A stretch of DNA of 64,000 bases from Streptomyces cinerochromogenes (GTDB taxonomy: Bacteria > Actinomycetota > Actinomycetes > Streptomycetales > Streptomycetaceae): contig NZ_BMRM01000010.1 in assembly GCF_014648635.1 (NCBI RefSeq), positions 124,001 to 188,000 on the forward strand. Direction: 5' to 3'. The translations under genes and the position numbers were made by a program. Below are positions 1-7,115 of the stretch, one piece after another. Under the pieces are notes generated by a model that was given only the letters and a program-made list of their open reading frames with translations, was not told where the DNA came from and did no database searches. Positions within the stretch are counted from its first letter, which is position 1, and each line of letters starts with the position of its first letter.

Positions 1-1
1 G

Positions 2-160
2 GTGGTGGGCCGGGACAACGCGCACCTGGAGGACGTGATCCAGAAGCTGATCAGCCTTCCGGGCGTGGTGCGCACCCGCACCGAGGTGGCGCTGCGCGAG
101 CGCGTCCCGTACCGGCTGCTGCCCCTGGTGGAGTCGGTCGGCCGGGCGGCGCGCGCCTGA
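2..160 (+). CDS. Lrp/AsnC-family regulator, C-terminal fragment
   Basis: This is the last 52 codons of a gene that begins before the window. The readable part contains HLEDVIQKLISLPGVVRTRT, the end of a ligand-binding RAM/AsnC domain in which a helix is followed by the VxRTxT strand, then a short basic tail ending in GRAARA. The family are feast/famine DNA-binding regulators that form dimers or octamers and sense amino acids. No HTH is visible because it lies upstream. The HAD gene follows 20 bases later on the same strand, so the two may be co-transcribed. The family call rests on a short fragment. Confidence 0.75.
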   Translation: MVGRDNAHLEDVIQKLISLPGVVRTRTEVALRERVPYRLLPLVESVGRAARA

Positions 161-180
161 CGCTTGGCATCCTGGACGCC

Positions 181-870
181 ATGAGCGATCTCGGCACCCT
201 CTCGGTCATCTTCGATCTCGACGGAACGCTGGTGGACAGCGAACCGAACTACTACGAGGCGAGCCGACAGGTCCTGGCCGAGCACGGTGTGCCCGGGTTC
301 ACCTGGGAGGACCACGAGGGCTACGTCGGCATCAGCACCCGGGAGGCGGTGGCGATCTGGCGGGAGCGCTACGGCCTGCGCGCCCCGGCGGCGGAGCTGC
401 TGGCCGCGACGAACCGCCGCTACCTGGAGCTGGCCCGCGCCCGCACGCGCGCGTACCCCGAGATGCGGGCGTTCGTGGAGCTGCTGGCCGCCGAGAACGT
501 TCCGATGGCGGTGGCCTCGGGCTCCTCCCCGGAGGCCATCGAGGCGATTCTGACGGGTACCGGTCTGGCCGCCCACCTCGGCACGGTGGTCTCGGCCGAC
601 GAGGTGCCCCGCGGCAAGCCCGCCCCGGACGTCTTCCTGGAGGCGGCCCGCCGGCTCGGCGCGGACCCGGCCGACTGCGTGGTCCTGGAGGACGCGGCCC
701 CCGGCGCGGCCGCCGCCCACGCGGCCGGCATGCGGTGCGTGGCGGTGCCGTACGTGCCCGGCCAGGCCGACGCCCCCGAGTTCACCACCGCGTCGCTGCT
801 GCTGCGGGGCGGGCAGGCGGAGTTCACGGCGCGGTCGGCGTACGCGTGGCTGCGGGACGCGTCCCGCTGA
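181..870 (+). CDS. HAD-family hydrolase (phosphoglucomutase/phosphatase-like)
   Basis: A 229-residue cytosolic HAD-superfamily protein of subfamily IA with a helical cap. Motif I is FDLDGTLVDSE near residues 11-21 with the nucleophilic Asp; motif II is ASGSSPEAIE; motif III is the Lys in PRGKPAPDVF; motif IV is VVLEDAAPG. The layout resembles beta-phosphoglucomutase and 2-deoxyglucose-6-phosphatase-like enzymes, so the likely reaction is Mg-dependent transfer or hydrolysis of a small sugar phosphate. The substrate cannot be read from the sequence. The ATG start lies 20 bases after the upstream Lrp/AsnC gene. The family is secure, the specificity unknown. Confidence 0.9.
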   Translation: MSDLGTLSVIFDLDGTLVDSEPNYYEASRQVLAEHGVPGFTWEDHEGYVGISTREAVAIWRERYGLRAPAAELLAATNRRYLELARARTRAYPEMRAFVELLAAENVPMAVASGSSPEAIEAILTGTGLAAHLGTVVSADEVPRGKPAPDVFLEAARRLGADPADCVVLEDAAPGAAAAHAAGMRCVAVPYVPGQADAPEFTTASLLLRGGQAEFTARSAYAWLRDASR

Positions 871-892
871 GCAACTCCCTTACCAGGAGCAC

Positions 893-1160
893 ATGGCCCC
901 GCCCCCGGCGGCGCCGCGGCGGCCGCAGCGAACCCCGGGTGGTGTTCGGCGGCCTGGACTCCGGCGTCGCCAACCCGGCCCGCCCGGACGGGACGACACT
1001 GCTCGACGCGGTGTGGGCGGGTGCACCCTTCCGGAGCAAGGGGGCGCTGGTCACCCGGGTGGGGAAGATCGTGGACGCCTGGGTGGCCGAGGGGCGGCTC
1101 GGGCGTGCGGCGGGTGACGCGGTGGTGCGTACGGCACGGCGGGCGTCCTACGCCGAGTGA
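893..1160 (+). pseudogene. small hypothetical protein, apparently frameshifted
   Basis: A good ribosome site (AGGAG) precedes an ATG at 893, but that frame reads as a low-complexity Arg/Gly/Pro shadow after about 16 codons. The frame one base over, ending at 1160, reads like real protein from about 939: VVFGGLDSGVANPARPDGTT, then AVWAGAPFRSKGALVTRVGK and a basic helix ending RRASYAE. The simplest reading is one gene with an indel near 930-940, inside or next to a run of Cs. The alternative is a start at GTG 939 without a clear ribosome site. I do not recognise the family. It lies between a HAD phosphatase and an MFS exporter. Confidence 0.4.
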
Positions 1161-1277
1161 GCGGCGCCCCCGCGGCGTGGAGGCGCGGTCCGGCGGGTGA
1201 CGGTGCCGCACCGTTCCGGCGGGTGACGCCCGGTGGCTCGCGTGGCGGGGGGAGCCGTGACTGCATAGCGTGACCCC

Positions 1278-2777
1278 ATGAGCACAGTCCAGGCCCCACC
1301 CGCGCCCGACGCGCGGCGGTGGAAGGCGCTCGGGGTCTGTCTGGCGGCGGGATTCATCTCGCTCCTCGACACCTCGATCGTGAACGTCGCGCTGCCCTCG
1401 CTGGAGCGCGGGCTGGGGGCCTCGGAGGCGGTCCAGTCATGGGTGGTCTCCGGGTACGCCCTCACCTTCGGACTCGCGCTGGTCCCGGCGGGCCGGCTGG
1501 GCGACATGCGCGGCCGGCGCCAGGCCTTCCTGATCGGGCTCGTCCTGTTCACGGTGGCCTCGCTGGCGTGCGGGCTCGCCTCCGGTCCCGGCTGGCTGGT
1601 GGTGTTCCGGCTGATCCAGGGGACGGCGGCGGGCATGGTCGCGCCGCAGACGTCAGGACTGATCCAGCAGATGTTCCAGGGGGCCGAGCGGGCCAAGGCG
1701 TTCGGTGTGCTCGGCACGGTCATCGGGGTGTCGACGGCGACGGGCCCCCTCGCGGGCGGCCTGCTGATCGACGCCGTCGGCACCGACGACGGCTGGCGCT
1801 GGGTGTTCTTCGTCAATCTGCCGATCGGCGTGGCCGCGCTCGTCGCGGGGATCCGGCTGCTGCCCCGGTACCCGGCGGCGGGCAGGCGCGAGGAGTTCGA
1901 CCTGTTCGGGGTGCTGCTCCTCGGCTCGGGCGTGTTCGCACTCATGCTGCCCCTGGTGCAGGAGCAGCAGTGGCCCGGACGGGAGAAGTGGGCGCTGGTG
2001 CCGGTGGCCCTGGCGCTGCTGGGCGCGTTCTGGGCGTGGGAGAAACGGATGGGGCTGCTGGGGCGCGCTCCGCTGGTGGACCTGGGCCTGTTCTCCCTGC
2101 GCTCCTTCACGCTCGGCGCGCTGATCAGCCTCACCTACTTCGCGGGCTTCACCACGGTCTTCTTCCTCTACGCCCTGTACCTGCAGAACGGCGTCGGCTA
2201 CAGCGCGCTGGCCTCGGGACTCACCGTCCTGCCCTTCGCGGCGGCCTCGGCGGTCGGGGCCGCCCTCGGGGGCCGGCTGGTGGTGCGCTGCGGCCGCAAG
2301 CTGGTCGTCATCGGGCTCGCGGGGGTGGCGCTGGGGCTGCTCGGGGTGATGGCGGCGGTGGAGCTGGTCCCCGGACCGAACGTGGGGTGGGCGTCGGCGC
2401 TGCCGCTGCTCGTCGGCGGTATCGGGTCCGGCCTGACGGTCTCCCCGAACACCACCCTCACCCTCACCCGGGTACCGGTCCACCGCGCGGGCGCGGCCGG
2501 GGGCGTGCTGCAGACCGGCCAGCGGGTCGGCTCGGCGGCCGGTATCGCGGTGGTGGGCTCGGTGTACTTCGCCCACCTCGCCAACCACGGCCGCACCGAC
2601 ACGGCGATGCAGCTCGGGCTGCTCTCCGCGGTGGGCATCATCGTGGTCGCGCTCGTCCTGGCCTTCGCCGACCTGCGGGAGCGGCAGGTGCGTCCGGAGC
2701 CCGAGAGGGCCGCCGAGGCGGTCGGGCGCGGTGCGGGAGAGGGCGGCGCCGAGGAGGCGGTGCGGCCGGGAGCCTGA
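1278..2777 (+). CDS. MFS drug exporter, DHA2 (14-TM) type
   Basis: A 499-residue membrane protein of the drug:H+ antiporter-2 type. TM1 carries LDTSIVNVALP (residues 30-40), typical of DHA2. Motif A is GRLGDMRGRR (72-81) and an antiporter motif C-like GPLAGGLLID follows in TM5. About 14 hydrophobic segments end in a Glu/Ala-rich cytosolic tail. It probably exports a hydrophobic compound with proton exchange; the substrate is unknown. A TGCATAGCG element just upstream of the ATG and the lack of a ribosome site suggest a leaderless or very short-leader transcript. It is convergent with the LysR-like gene. Confidence 0.93.
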   Translation: MSTVQAPPAPDARRWKALGVCLAAGFISLLDTSIVNVALPSLERGLGASEAVQSWVVSGYALTFGLALVPAGRLGDMRGRRQAFLIGLVLFTVASLACGLASGPGWLVVFRLIQGTAAGMVAPQTSGLIQQMFQGAERAKAFGVLGTVIGVSTATGPLAGGLLIDAVGTDDGWRWVFFVNLPIGVAALVAGIRLLPRYPAAGRREEFDLFGVLLLGSGVFALMLPLVQEQQWPGREKWALVPVALALLGAFWAWEKRMGLLGRAPLVDLGLFSLRSFTLGALISLTYFAGFTTVFFLYALYLQNGVGYSALASGLTVLPFAAASAVGAALGGRLVVRCGRKLVVIGLAGVALGLLGVMAAVELVPGPNVGWASALPLLVGGIGSGLTVSPNTTLTLTRVPVHRAGAAGGVLQTGQRVGSAAGIAVVGSVYFAHLANHGRTDTAMQLGLLSAVGIIVVALVLAFADLRERQVRPEPERAAEAVGRGAGEGGAEEAVRPGA

Positions 2778-2820
2778 GGGTCCGGGCGCGGGTCCGCCGA
2801 CGTGCCCCCGCCGGGCGGGC

Positions 2821-3615
2821 TCACGACCTCCGGCGCGGTTTTCCCCGCTGGGCGGGCTTGGCGGACTTGCCGCCGCCCGTGCGGGCGCGTGCCGTGCGGC
2901 CGGCCGGTTTCCCGGACGCCTTGCCCTGCGACTTCGCCGCCGGCTTGCCCTGCGACGTGCCCTGCGTCTTGGTCTGCGACGGCTTGGCCGGTGCGGGCGC
3001 CGCGGTACGCCCCCGGGTGCTGTTGACCGTGCGTCCGCGGACGATGCCGATGAAGTCCTCCACCAGATCGGTGGTGGCCTCCTCCGGCCAGGACAGGGCG
3101 ACGCTCGACTGGGGCGCGTCGACGACCGGGCGGTAGGTGAGGTCCCGGCGGTGGTGCAGGCGGGCCAGGGACTGCGGGACGATCAGCAGGCCGACGTTCG
3201 CCGCCACCAGCTCGACGGCGTCCGCGGTGGTGGCGGGCCGCTCGAAGGCCGGTTCGCCCGGCGGGGCCTCCCAGTCGAAGACGTCGTCCAGGGGGTGGAA
3301 GAGCACCTCGTCGGCGAGGTCGGCCAGCGTGACCTCCTCCGCCGCCGTGATCAGGTGGTCCTTGGGGACGACCACCACGGTGGTCTCGGTGTACAGCGGG
3401 ATCGCGCTGAAGACCGTACGGTCGACCGGCAGCCGCACGAGGCCCGCGTCGGCCTCCCCCGCGCGCAGCACCTCGGGCGCCTCGGCGGCTGGGACCTGGA
3501 CGAGGGTGAGCGGGATGCCGGGCAGGCGCTCGTTCCAGGTCTTCACCCACTTGGCGGGCGTCACCCCGGGAACGTACGCGAGCCGGAACGACGGTGAATC
3601 CTCCGAGCCTGTCAC
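2821..3615 (-). CDS. LysR-type substrate-binding domain protein without HTH, basic tail
   Basis: A 264-residue protein whose first ~190 residues form a LysR-type co-inducer domain: FRLAYVPGVTPAKWVKTW, then the strands ADAGLVRLPVD and TVVVVPKDHLI, and a second lobe with GLLIVPQSLARL. The normal N-terminal winged HTH is absent; the protein starts about where the ligand domain would begin. Instead, residues ~195-264 are a disordered Lys/Ala/Pro/Gly/Arg tail ending KPAQRGKPRRRS, like histone H1 or HupS-type tails. It may bind DNA through the tail or titrate a partner. It is divergent from the DUF5997 gene 84 bases away, and such pairing suggests a shared role. The fold is secure, the function inferred. 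Confidence 0.85.
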   Translation of the reverse strand: MTGSEDSPSFRLAYVPGVTPAKWVKTWNERLPGIPLTLVQVPAAEAPEVLRAGEADAGLVRLPVDRTVFSAIPLYTETTVVVVPKDHLITAAEEVTLADLADEVLFHPLDDVFDWEAPPGEPAFERPATTADAVELVAANVGLLIVPQSLARLHHRRDLTYRPVVDAPQSSVALSWPEEATTDLVEDFIGIVRGRTVNSTRGRTAAPAPAKPSQTKTQGTSQGKPAAKSQGKASGKPAGRTARARTGGGKSAKPAQRGKPRRRS

Positions 3616-3699
3616 CAGGCCAGGTTACCGGCCGCCGCCGGGGCCCTCCGCCACCGGCCGTGGTCGGTCCCGCGGCACACGGCCGATACCCTTGACGTC

Positions 3700-4098
3700 A
3701 TGAAGTCGCAGCAGAGCACCCAGACGATGAAGCCCGCGACCGCGGCGAAGAAGCTGGGTGTGTACCTCCCCGCCACTCCCGCCTCCTTCCAGGAGGGTGT
3801 GGTTTCGCGCGCCGAGCTGAACGAGCTGCAGTCCAACCCGCCGGAGTGGCTGCGCGAGCTGCGGGCCAACGGTCCCCACCCGCGTCCGGTGGTGGCCGCC
3901 AAGCTGGGCGTGTCCATCGCCGGCCTCGCCCGGGCGGGGGTCACCGAGGCGCTGACCACCGAGCAGATCGAGGCGCTCAAGCAGGAACAGCCCGAGTGGC
4001 TGGAGAAGGAGCGCGCCACCCAGGCCGAGGTCCGCAAGGAGGCCGTGCGGCTGAAGAACCTGAAGAAGGAGAAGGAGAGCGGCGCCGAGCGCGGCTGA
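3700..4098 (+). CDS. DUF5997 family protein
   Basis: A 132-residue soluble protein matching the actinobacterial DUF5997 pattern: KPATAAKKLGVYLPATPASF near the start, a central PPEWLRELRANGPHPRPVVA, and GVTEALTTEQIEALKQ. The C-terminal third is a charged helix rich in Glu and Lys that could form a coiled coil. No catalytic motif is evident. The repeated PxWL (NPPEWLREL and QPEWLEKE) suggests two related halves. It is transcribed away from the LysR-like gene through an 84-base shared upstream region. The function is unknown. Confidence 0.85.
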   Translation: MKSQQSTQTMKPATAAKKLGVYLPATPASFQEGVVSRAELNELQSNPPEWLRELRANGPHPRPVVAAKLGVSIAGLARAGVTEALTTEQIEALKQEQPEWLEKERATQAEVRKEAVRLKNLKKEKESGAERG

Positions 4099-4116
4099 TC
4101 CTTCGGCGCTCTCCCC

Positions 4117-4144
4117 ACGCCCTCCGGCTCCGCCCGGGGGGCGT
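4117..4144 (+). terminator. hairpin after DUF5997 gene
   Basis: Imperfect inverted repeat with outer arms ACGCCC and GGGCGT extended by a mostly paired TCCGG/CCGGG inner stem, 19 bases after the DUF5997 stop. There is no T-tract, as is usual for Streptomyces hairpin terminators. Confidence 0.4.
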
Positions 4145-4200
4145 CGTCGCTTCTCCGGCGGCTCCGCCGAGCGGTGGTCCGCGGCGAGGCCGAGCGGGGA

Positions 4201-4325
4201 TCCGTGGAGATGGCCGAGTGGTGAACCATGGAGAGGGTCCACTCGATGATCCGTGGAAAGGGTCCAGCGGACGTCCGTGGAGCGGGAGCGGATCCAGTGC
4301 GTCCATGGAGACGCCCCAGCGGTGA
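4201..4325. repeat. degenerate ~25-bp tandem repeat, five units
   Basis: Five units starting at 4201, 4226, 4250, 4274 and 4302 each begin TCCGTGGA or CCATGGAG and continue with a variable GGGTCCA-like part. The array fills the middle of the 420-base gap between the DUF5997 gene and the LuxR regulator. I see no coding sense in it. The rest of the gap (to 4518) is GC-rich, with the presumed LuxR-gene promoter near its end. Confidence 0.6.
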
Positions 4326-4518
4326 TCCGGGCGGAGGCGTGTCCGGCGACGCCCGGCGGGCCGCCGTTCCCCCGTGCCGGCGGCCCGTCGGGCGCGGTGC
4401 GTCCCGGCAGGCCGGTGTCGCCGGTTGAAGTGTGCGGCAGCGGGGGACCGCGGGGGTATGCGTACAAGTACGTACGCCGACGGGGGAGGACGGGTACGCG
4501 AGGCAACCGGAGGAACTC

Positions 4519-5334
4519 GTGCGGCTGGACAAGGCCTACGAGCGCATGACGGCCGTCGCCGTGGCGGCGCTGCACGAACGGGAGCCCGAGCGGCTGTGGC
4601 CGCTGCTGGCCGGCACGCTGGCCGAGGTGTGCGGCGGTGAGGCGGTCATCCACAAGCTGGACGACTGGAGCGAGAGCCGGGGCACACTGGGCACGGTGCC
4701 CGACGCGGCCGCCGCGGAGCTGGGCCACCTCGGGGACGCCGACCTGGGCCTGCTGCGCGCGGGGTATCCCTTCGCCGGTCACTACGGGCCCGGGACCGAT
4801 CGCACGCCGGTCACCGCGCTCCGGGCGGTGGGCCGTACCTGGCCGGGCAGCCCGACGGCCCGCCTGCTCCGCGAGGTGCTGGACGTCGACCACGCGCTGG
4901 GCGTGCCGCTTCCGGGGAGCGCCGAACCGATCACCGGATGTCTGGTGTACCGCGCCGGTGCGGACTTCACCGACGACCAGGTGGTGACGGCCGAGCGCGC
5001 CCAGCCGCTGCTGGCCGCGGTCGAGCGGCAGCGCCGCCTGCTGGAGGAGTGGCGGCGGGCGCTCGGTCCGGCCGGGGCCGCGGACCAGCGGGCGGCGGAC
5101 TGCGCGCTGACCCCGCGCGAGACCGCCGTCCTGCTGCTGCTCACCGACGCGCTCACCGCCGACGCGATCGGCCGCCGCCTCGGCATCTCGGTCCGCACGG
5201 TGCACAAGCACGTCGAGAACATCTACCGCAAGCTGGGCACCCGCGACCGCGTCGGTACGGTGCTGCGCGCCCAGCGCCTCGGCCTGGTGCCGACCCCGGG
5301 TCCGGTCGAGGCGGCGTGGGCCGGTTCTGCGTGA
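4519..5334 (+). CDS. LuxR-family HTH transcriptional regulator
   Basis: A 271-residue regulator. The N-terminal ~190 residues look like a GAF-type sensor fold (EVCGGEAVIHKLDDWSESRG, later DHALGVPLPG and GCLVYRAGADFTDDQ). The C-terminal ~65 residues are a LuxR/NarL HTH: LTPRETAVLLLLTDALTADA, then IGRRLGISVRTVHKHVENIY. The frame is open from 4432, but GTG 4519 has a GGAGG five bases upstream and is preferred. No receiver phospho-Asp is present, so it is not a classical response regulator. Its 3' end is duplicated just downstream (see the repeat at 5296-5406). The target and ligand are unknown. Confidence 0.88.
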   Translation: MRLDKAYERMTAVAVAALHEREPERLWPLLAGTLAEVCGGEAVIHKLDDWSESRGTLGTVPDAAAAELGHLGDADLGLLRAGYPFAGHYGPGTDRTPVTALRAVGRTWPGSPTARLLREVLDVDHALGVPLPGSAEPITGCLVYRAGADFTDDQVVTAERAQPLLAAVERQRRLLEEWRRALGPAGAADQRAADCALTPRETAVLLLLTDALTADAIGRRLGISVRTVHKHVENIYRKLGTRDRVGTVLRAQRLGLVPTPGPVEAAWAGSA

Positions 5335-5406
5335 ACCCTTCGATGGCCGTAGCCGGGTCCGGTCGAGACGGCGTGGACCGCACTGCGTGAACCCTTCGGC
5401 GGCCGT
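5296..5406. repeat. tandem duplication of the LuxR gene 3' end
   Basis: 5296-5350, which holds the last ~13 codons and stop of the LuxR gene, is repeated at 5353-5406 with a 57-base offset. Both copies contain CCGGGTCCGGTCGAG, GGCGTGG and TGCGTGAACCCTTCG. The copies differ by a few substitutions and one single-base indel, so the duplication is not brand new. Confidence 0.85.
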
Positions 5407-5421
5407 CCCGGCCCGCGCGGA

Positions 5422-5844
5422 TCAGCCCAGGAAGCTCAGCCGCACCCGGCGGTCGGGATTGTCCTTGTTGGTGTCCACCAGGCACACCGACTGCCAGGTG
5501 CCCAGCTCCAGGCGTCCGCCGATCACCGGGAGGGTCGCGTGCGGCGGGACGATGGCGGGCAGGACGTGGTCGCGGCCGTGCCCGGGGCTGCCGTGCCGGT
5601 GCTGCCAGCGGTCGTCGGCGGGGAGCAGCGTGTGCAGCGCCGCGAGGAGGTCGTCGTCGCTGCCGGCGCCCGTCTCGATGACGGCGATGCCGGCGGTGGC
5701 GTGCGGGACGAAGATGTTGAGCAGACCGTCGCGGCCGGCCGCCGCCTCCCGCAGGAAGTCCTCGCAGTCGGTGGTGAGGTCGACGACGCGTTCCCGGGTA
5801 CCGGTGGAGACGTGCAGCATGCGTGTGGTGAAGGCATCGGACAT
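5422..5844 (-). CDS. YjbQ/UPF0047 family protein
   Basis: A 140-residue protein of the secondary thiamine-phosphate synthase (YjbQ, UPF0047) family. Visible hallmarks are the VPHATAGIAVIE segment, the His-rich HRHGSPGHGRDHVLPAI, and the GTWQSVCLVD strand near the C-terminus. Family members form compact beta-barrel trimers and some complement thiE mutants; the physiological role is unsettled. The open frame extends upstream to 5919, but ATG 5844 with a purine-rich upstream stretch gives the usual family length. It is divergent from the ssu operon, about 120 bases from the leader peptide start. Confidence 0.9.
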   Translation of the reverse strand: MSDAFTTRMLHVSTGTRERVVDLTTDCEDFLREAAAGRDGLLNIFVPHATAGIAVIETGAGSDDDLLAALHTLLPADDRWQHRHGSPGHGRDHVLPAIVPPHATLPVIGGRLELGTWQSVCLVDTNKDNPDRRVRLSFLG

Positions 5845-5929
5845 GCCCCCATCCTGACCCATACGCCGGTTTCCACACCCCGTGGCGTCCGCGTTGTCCG
5901 ATACCGGTGGTCCATCCAACGAGACACCG

Positions 5930-5959
5930 TTGACCAGCGCGCTTCCATCTCGCTAGGTT
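5930..5959 (+). promoter_or_regulatory. candidate promoter of the ssu leader transcript
   Basis: TTGACC (5930-5935), an 18-base spacer and TAGGTT (5954-5959) form a good housekeeping-sigma promoter. The predicted transcription start falls at about 5966-5967, on the ATG of the leader peptide, so the mRNA would be leaderless. Confidence 0.6.
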
Positions 5960-5966
5960 CGGCCGC

Positions 5967-6050
5967 ATGTTGCGTTCAGCCCTGCTCACCACGCGCGGTC
6001 ACATCGACCTGCTGCGGGTGACCTCCGCCGCGTGTCGCCGCGGCTGCTGA
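5967..6050 (+). CDS. 27-residue cysteine-ending leader peptide
   Basis: A short ORF, ATG 5967 to TGA 6050, reads MLRSALLTTRGHIDLLRV then TSAACRRGC. This fits the actinobacterial putative leader peptide family found ahead of sulfur-assimilation and sulfur-transport genes: a basic N-terminal half, an HxDLxRV core, and Cys codons at or near the end. In mycobacteria such leaderless, Cys-rich uORFs are known to act as cysteine-responsive attenuators. Here two Cys codons lie in the last five sense positions. It precedes ssuC by 162 bases and has no ribosome site, consistent with leaderless initiation. The attenuator role is inferred from family and position. Confidence 0.8.
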   Translation: MLRSALLTTRGHIDLLRVTSAACRRGC

Positions 6051-6212
6051 CGCCCTTCTCCCCCTTCTGTTCCTCCCTCCACGGGTCCCGCCGGTTCCTC
6101 TTCGCGGGCTCTTCCGGTTTCCCTTCGCGGGTTCTTCCGGCCCACCCGTACGTCCCCTCTTGCCCTCTCCTGTGCCGTTCGTTGAACCAGGCATGACATA
6201 GCGGGAGCAGTC
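6051..6212 (+). promoter_or_regulatory. C-rich leader between uORF and ssuC
   Basis: This 162-base untranslated stretch is unusually pyrimidine-rich and G-poor for its surroundings, especially 6051-6100. It contains a direct repeat (CTTCGCGGG[C/T]TCTTCCGG at 6100-6117 and 6123-6140). A C>G stretch exposed when leader-peptide ribosomes stop early resembles a rut site. I see no strong intrinsic terminator hairpin. GGGAG lies just upstream of the ssuC ATG. Confidence 0.4.
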
Positions 6213-7115
6213 ATGAGCATCAGCCATGCCCCACCCAATCCCCCTGCACCGGATGTTTCCGGCATATCCGAGCAAGCTCCACGCACCTCACCCGAGCCCA
6301 CACCCCCCGGCCTCCAGCGCCTCACCCCCGCCTCCGCCTCCGCCCGCCGCGTCCGCATCCCCCGCTGGCTGCGCCGGACCACCGGCCCGCTCCTGCTCCT
6401 GGCCCTGTGGCAACTCCTCAGCGGCACCGGCGTGCTGGCGGCCGACGTCCTCGCCTCGCCGGGCCGGATCGCGCAGGTCGGCTGGGATCTGATCGCCGAC
6501 GGCTCGCTGCCGTCGGCCATGGGGACCTCGCTCCGGCGCGTCGCTCTCGGACTGCTCTTCGGCACGCTGACCGGCACCGGGCTCGCCCTTCTCTCGGGGC
6601 TGTTCCGGGTCGGCGAGGACCTGGTGGACGCGCCGGTGCAGATGCTGCGGACCGTCCCGTTCGTGGGACTCATCCCGCTGTTCATCATCTGGTTCGGGAT
6701 CGGCGAGGCCCCGAAGATCGCGATCATCACCCTCGGAGTGACCTTCCCGCTCTACCTCAACGTCTACGCCGGCATCCGCGGCGTGGACGCGCAACTCGTC
6801 GAGGCCGGTGAGTCGTTGGGGCTGTCCCGGTGGGGGCTGGTCCGGCATGTGGTGCTGCCGGGCGCGCTGCCCGGGGCGTTGACCGGGCTGCGGTACTCGC
6901 TCGGCATCGCCTGGCTCGCGCTGGTCTTCGCCGAGCAGGTCAACGCCGACGCCGGTATCGGCTTCCTGATGGTGCAGGCGCGGGACTTCCTGCGGACCGA
7001 CGTGATCGTGGTCTGCCTGATCGTGTACGCCTTCCTCGGCCTGCTCGCCGATTTCATCGTCCGCTCCCTCGAAAGGCTGTTGCTGCAATGGCGACCGACG
7101 TTCACCGGCCGGTGA
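6213..7115 (+). CDS. ssuC: sulfonate/sulfur-ester ABC transporter permease
   Basis: A 300-residue inner-membrane permease of the SsuC/TauC (BPD_transp_1) type. A ~50-residue Pro/Ser-rich cytosolic N-terminus precedes about six TM segments. The EAA coupling loop that docks on the ATPase is EAGESLGLSRWGLVRHVVLP. The LRTVPFVGLIPLFIIWFGIG segment is typical of the nitrate/sulfonate/taurine group. It is followed by ssuB with a 28-base overlap and then ssuA, giving the order C-B-A behind the Cys leader peptide. It probably imports alkanesulfonates or related organosulfur under cysteine or sulfate limitation. Confidence 0.88.
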   Translation: MSISHAPPNPPAPDVSGISEQAPRTSPEPTPPGLQRLTPASASARRVRIPRWLRRTTGPLLLLALWQLLSGTGVLAADVLASPGRIAQVGWDLIADGSLPSAMGTSLRRVALGLLFGTLTGTGLALLSGLFRVGEDLVDAPVQMLRTVPFVGLIPLFIIWFGIGEAPKIAIITLGVTFPLYLNVYAGIRGVDAQLVEAGESLGLSRWGLVRHVVLPGALPGALTGLRYSLGIAWLALVFAEQVNADAGIGFLMVQARDFLRTDVIVVCLIVYAFLGLLADFIVRSLERLLLQWRPTFTGR

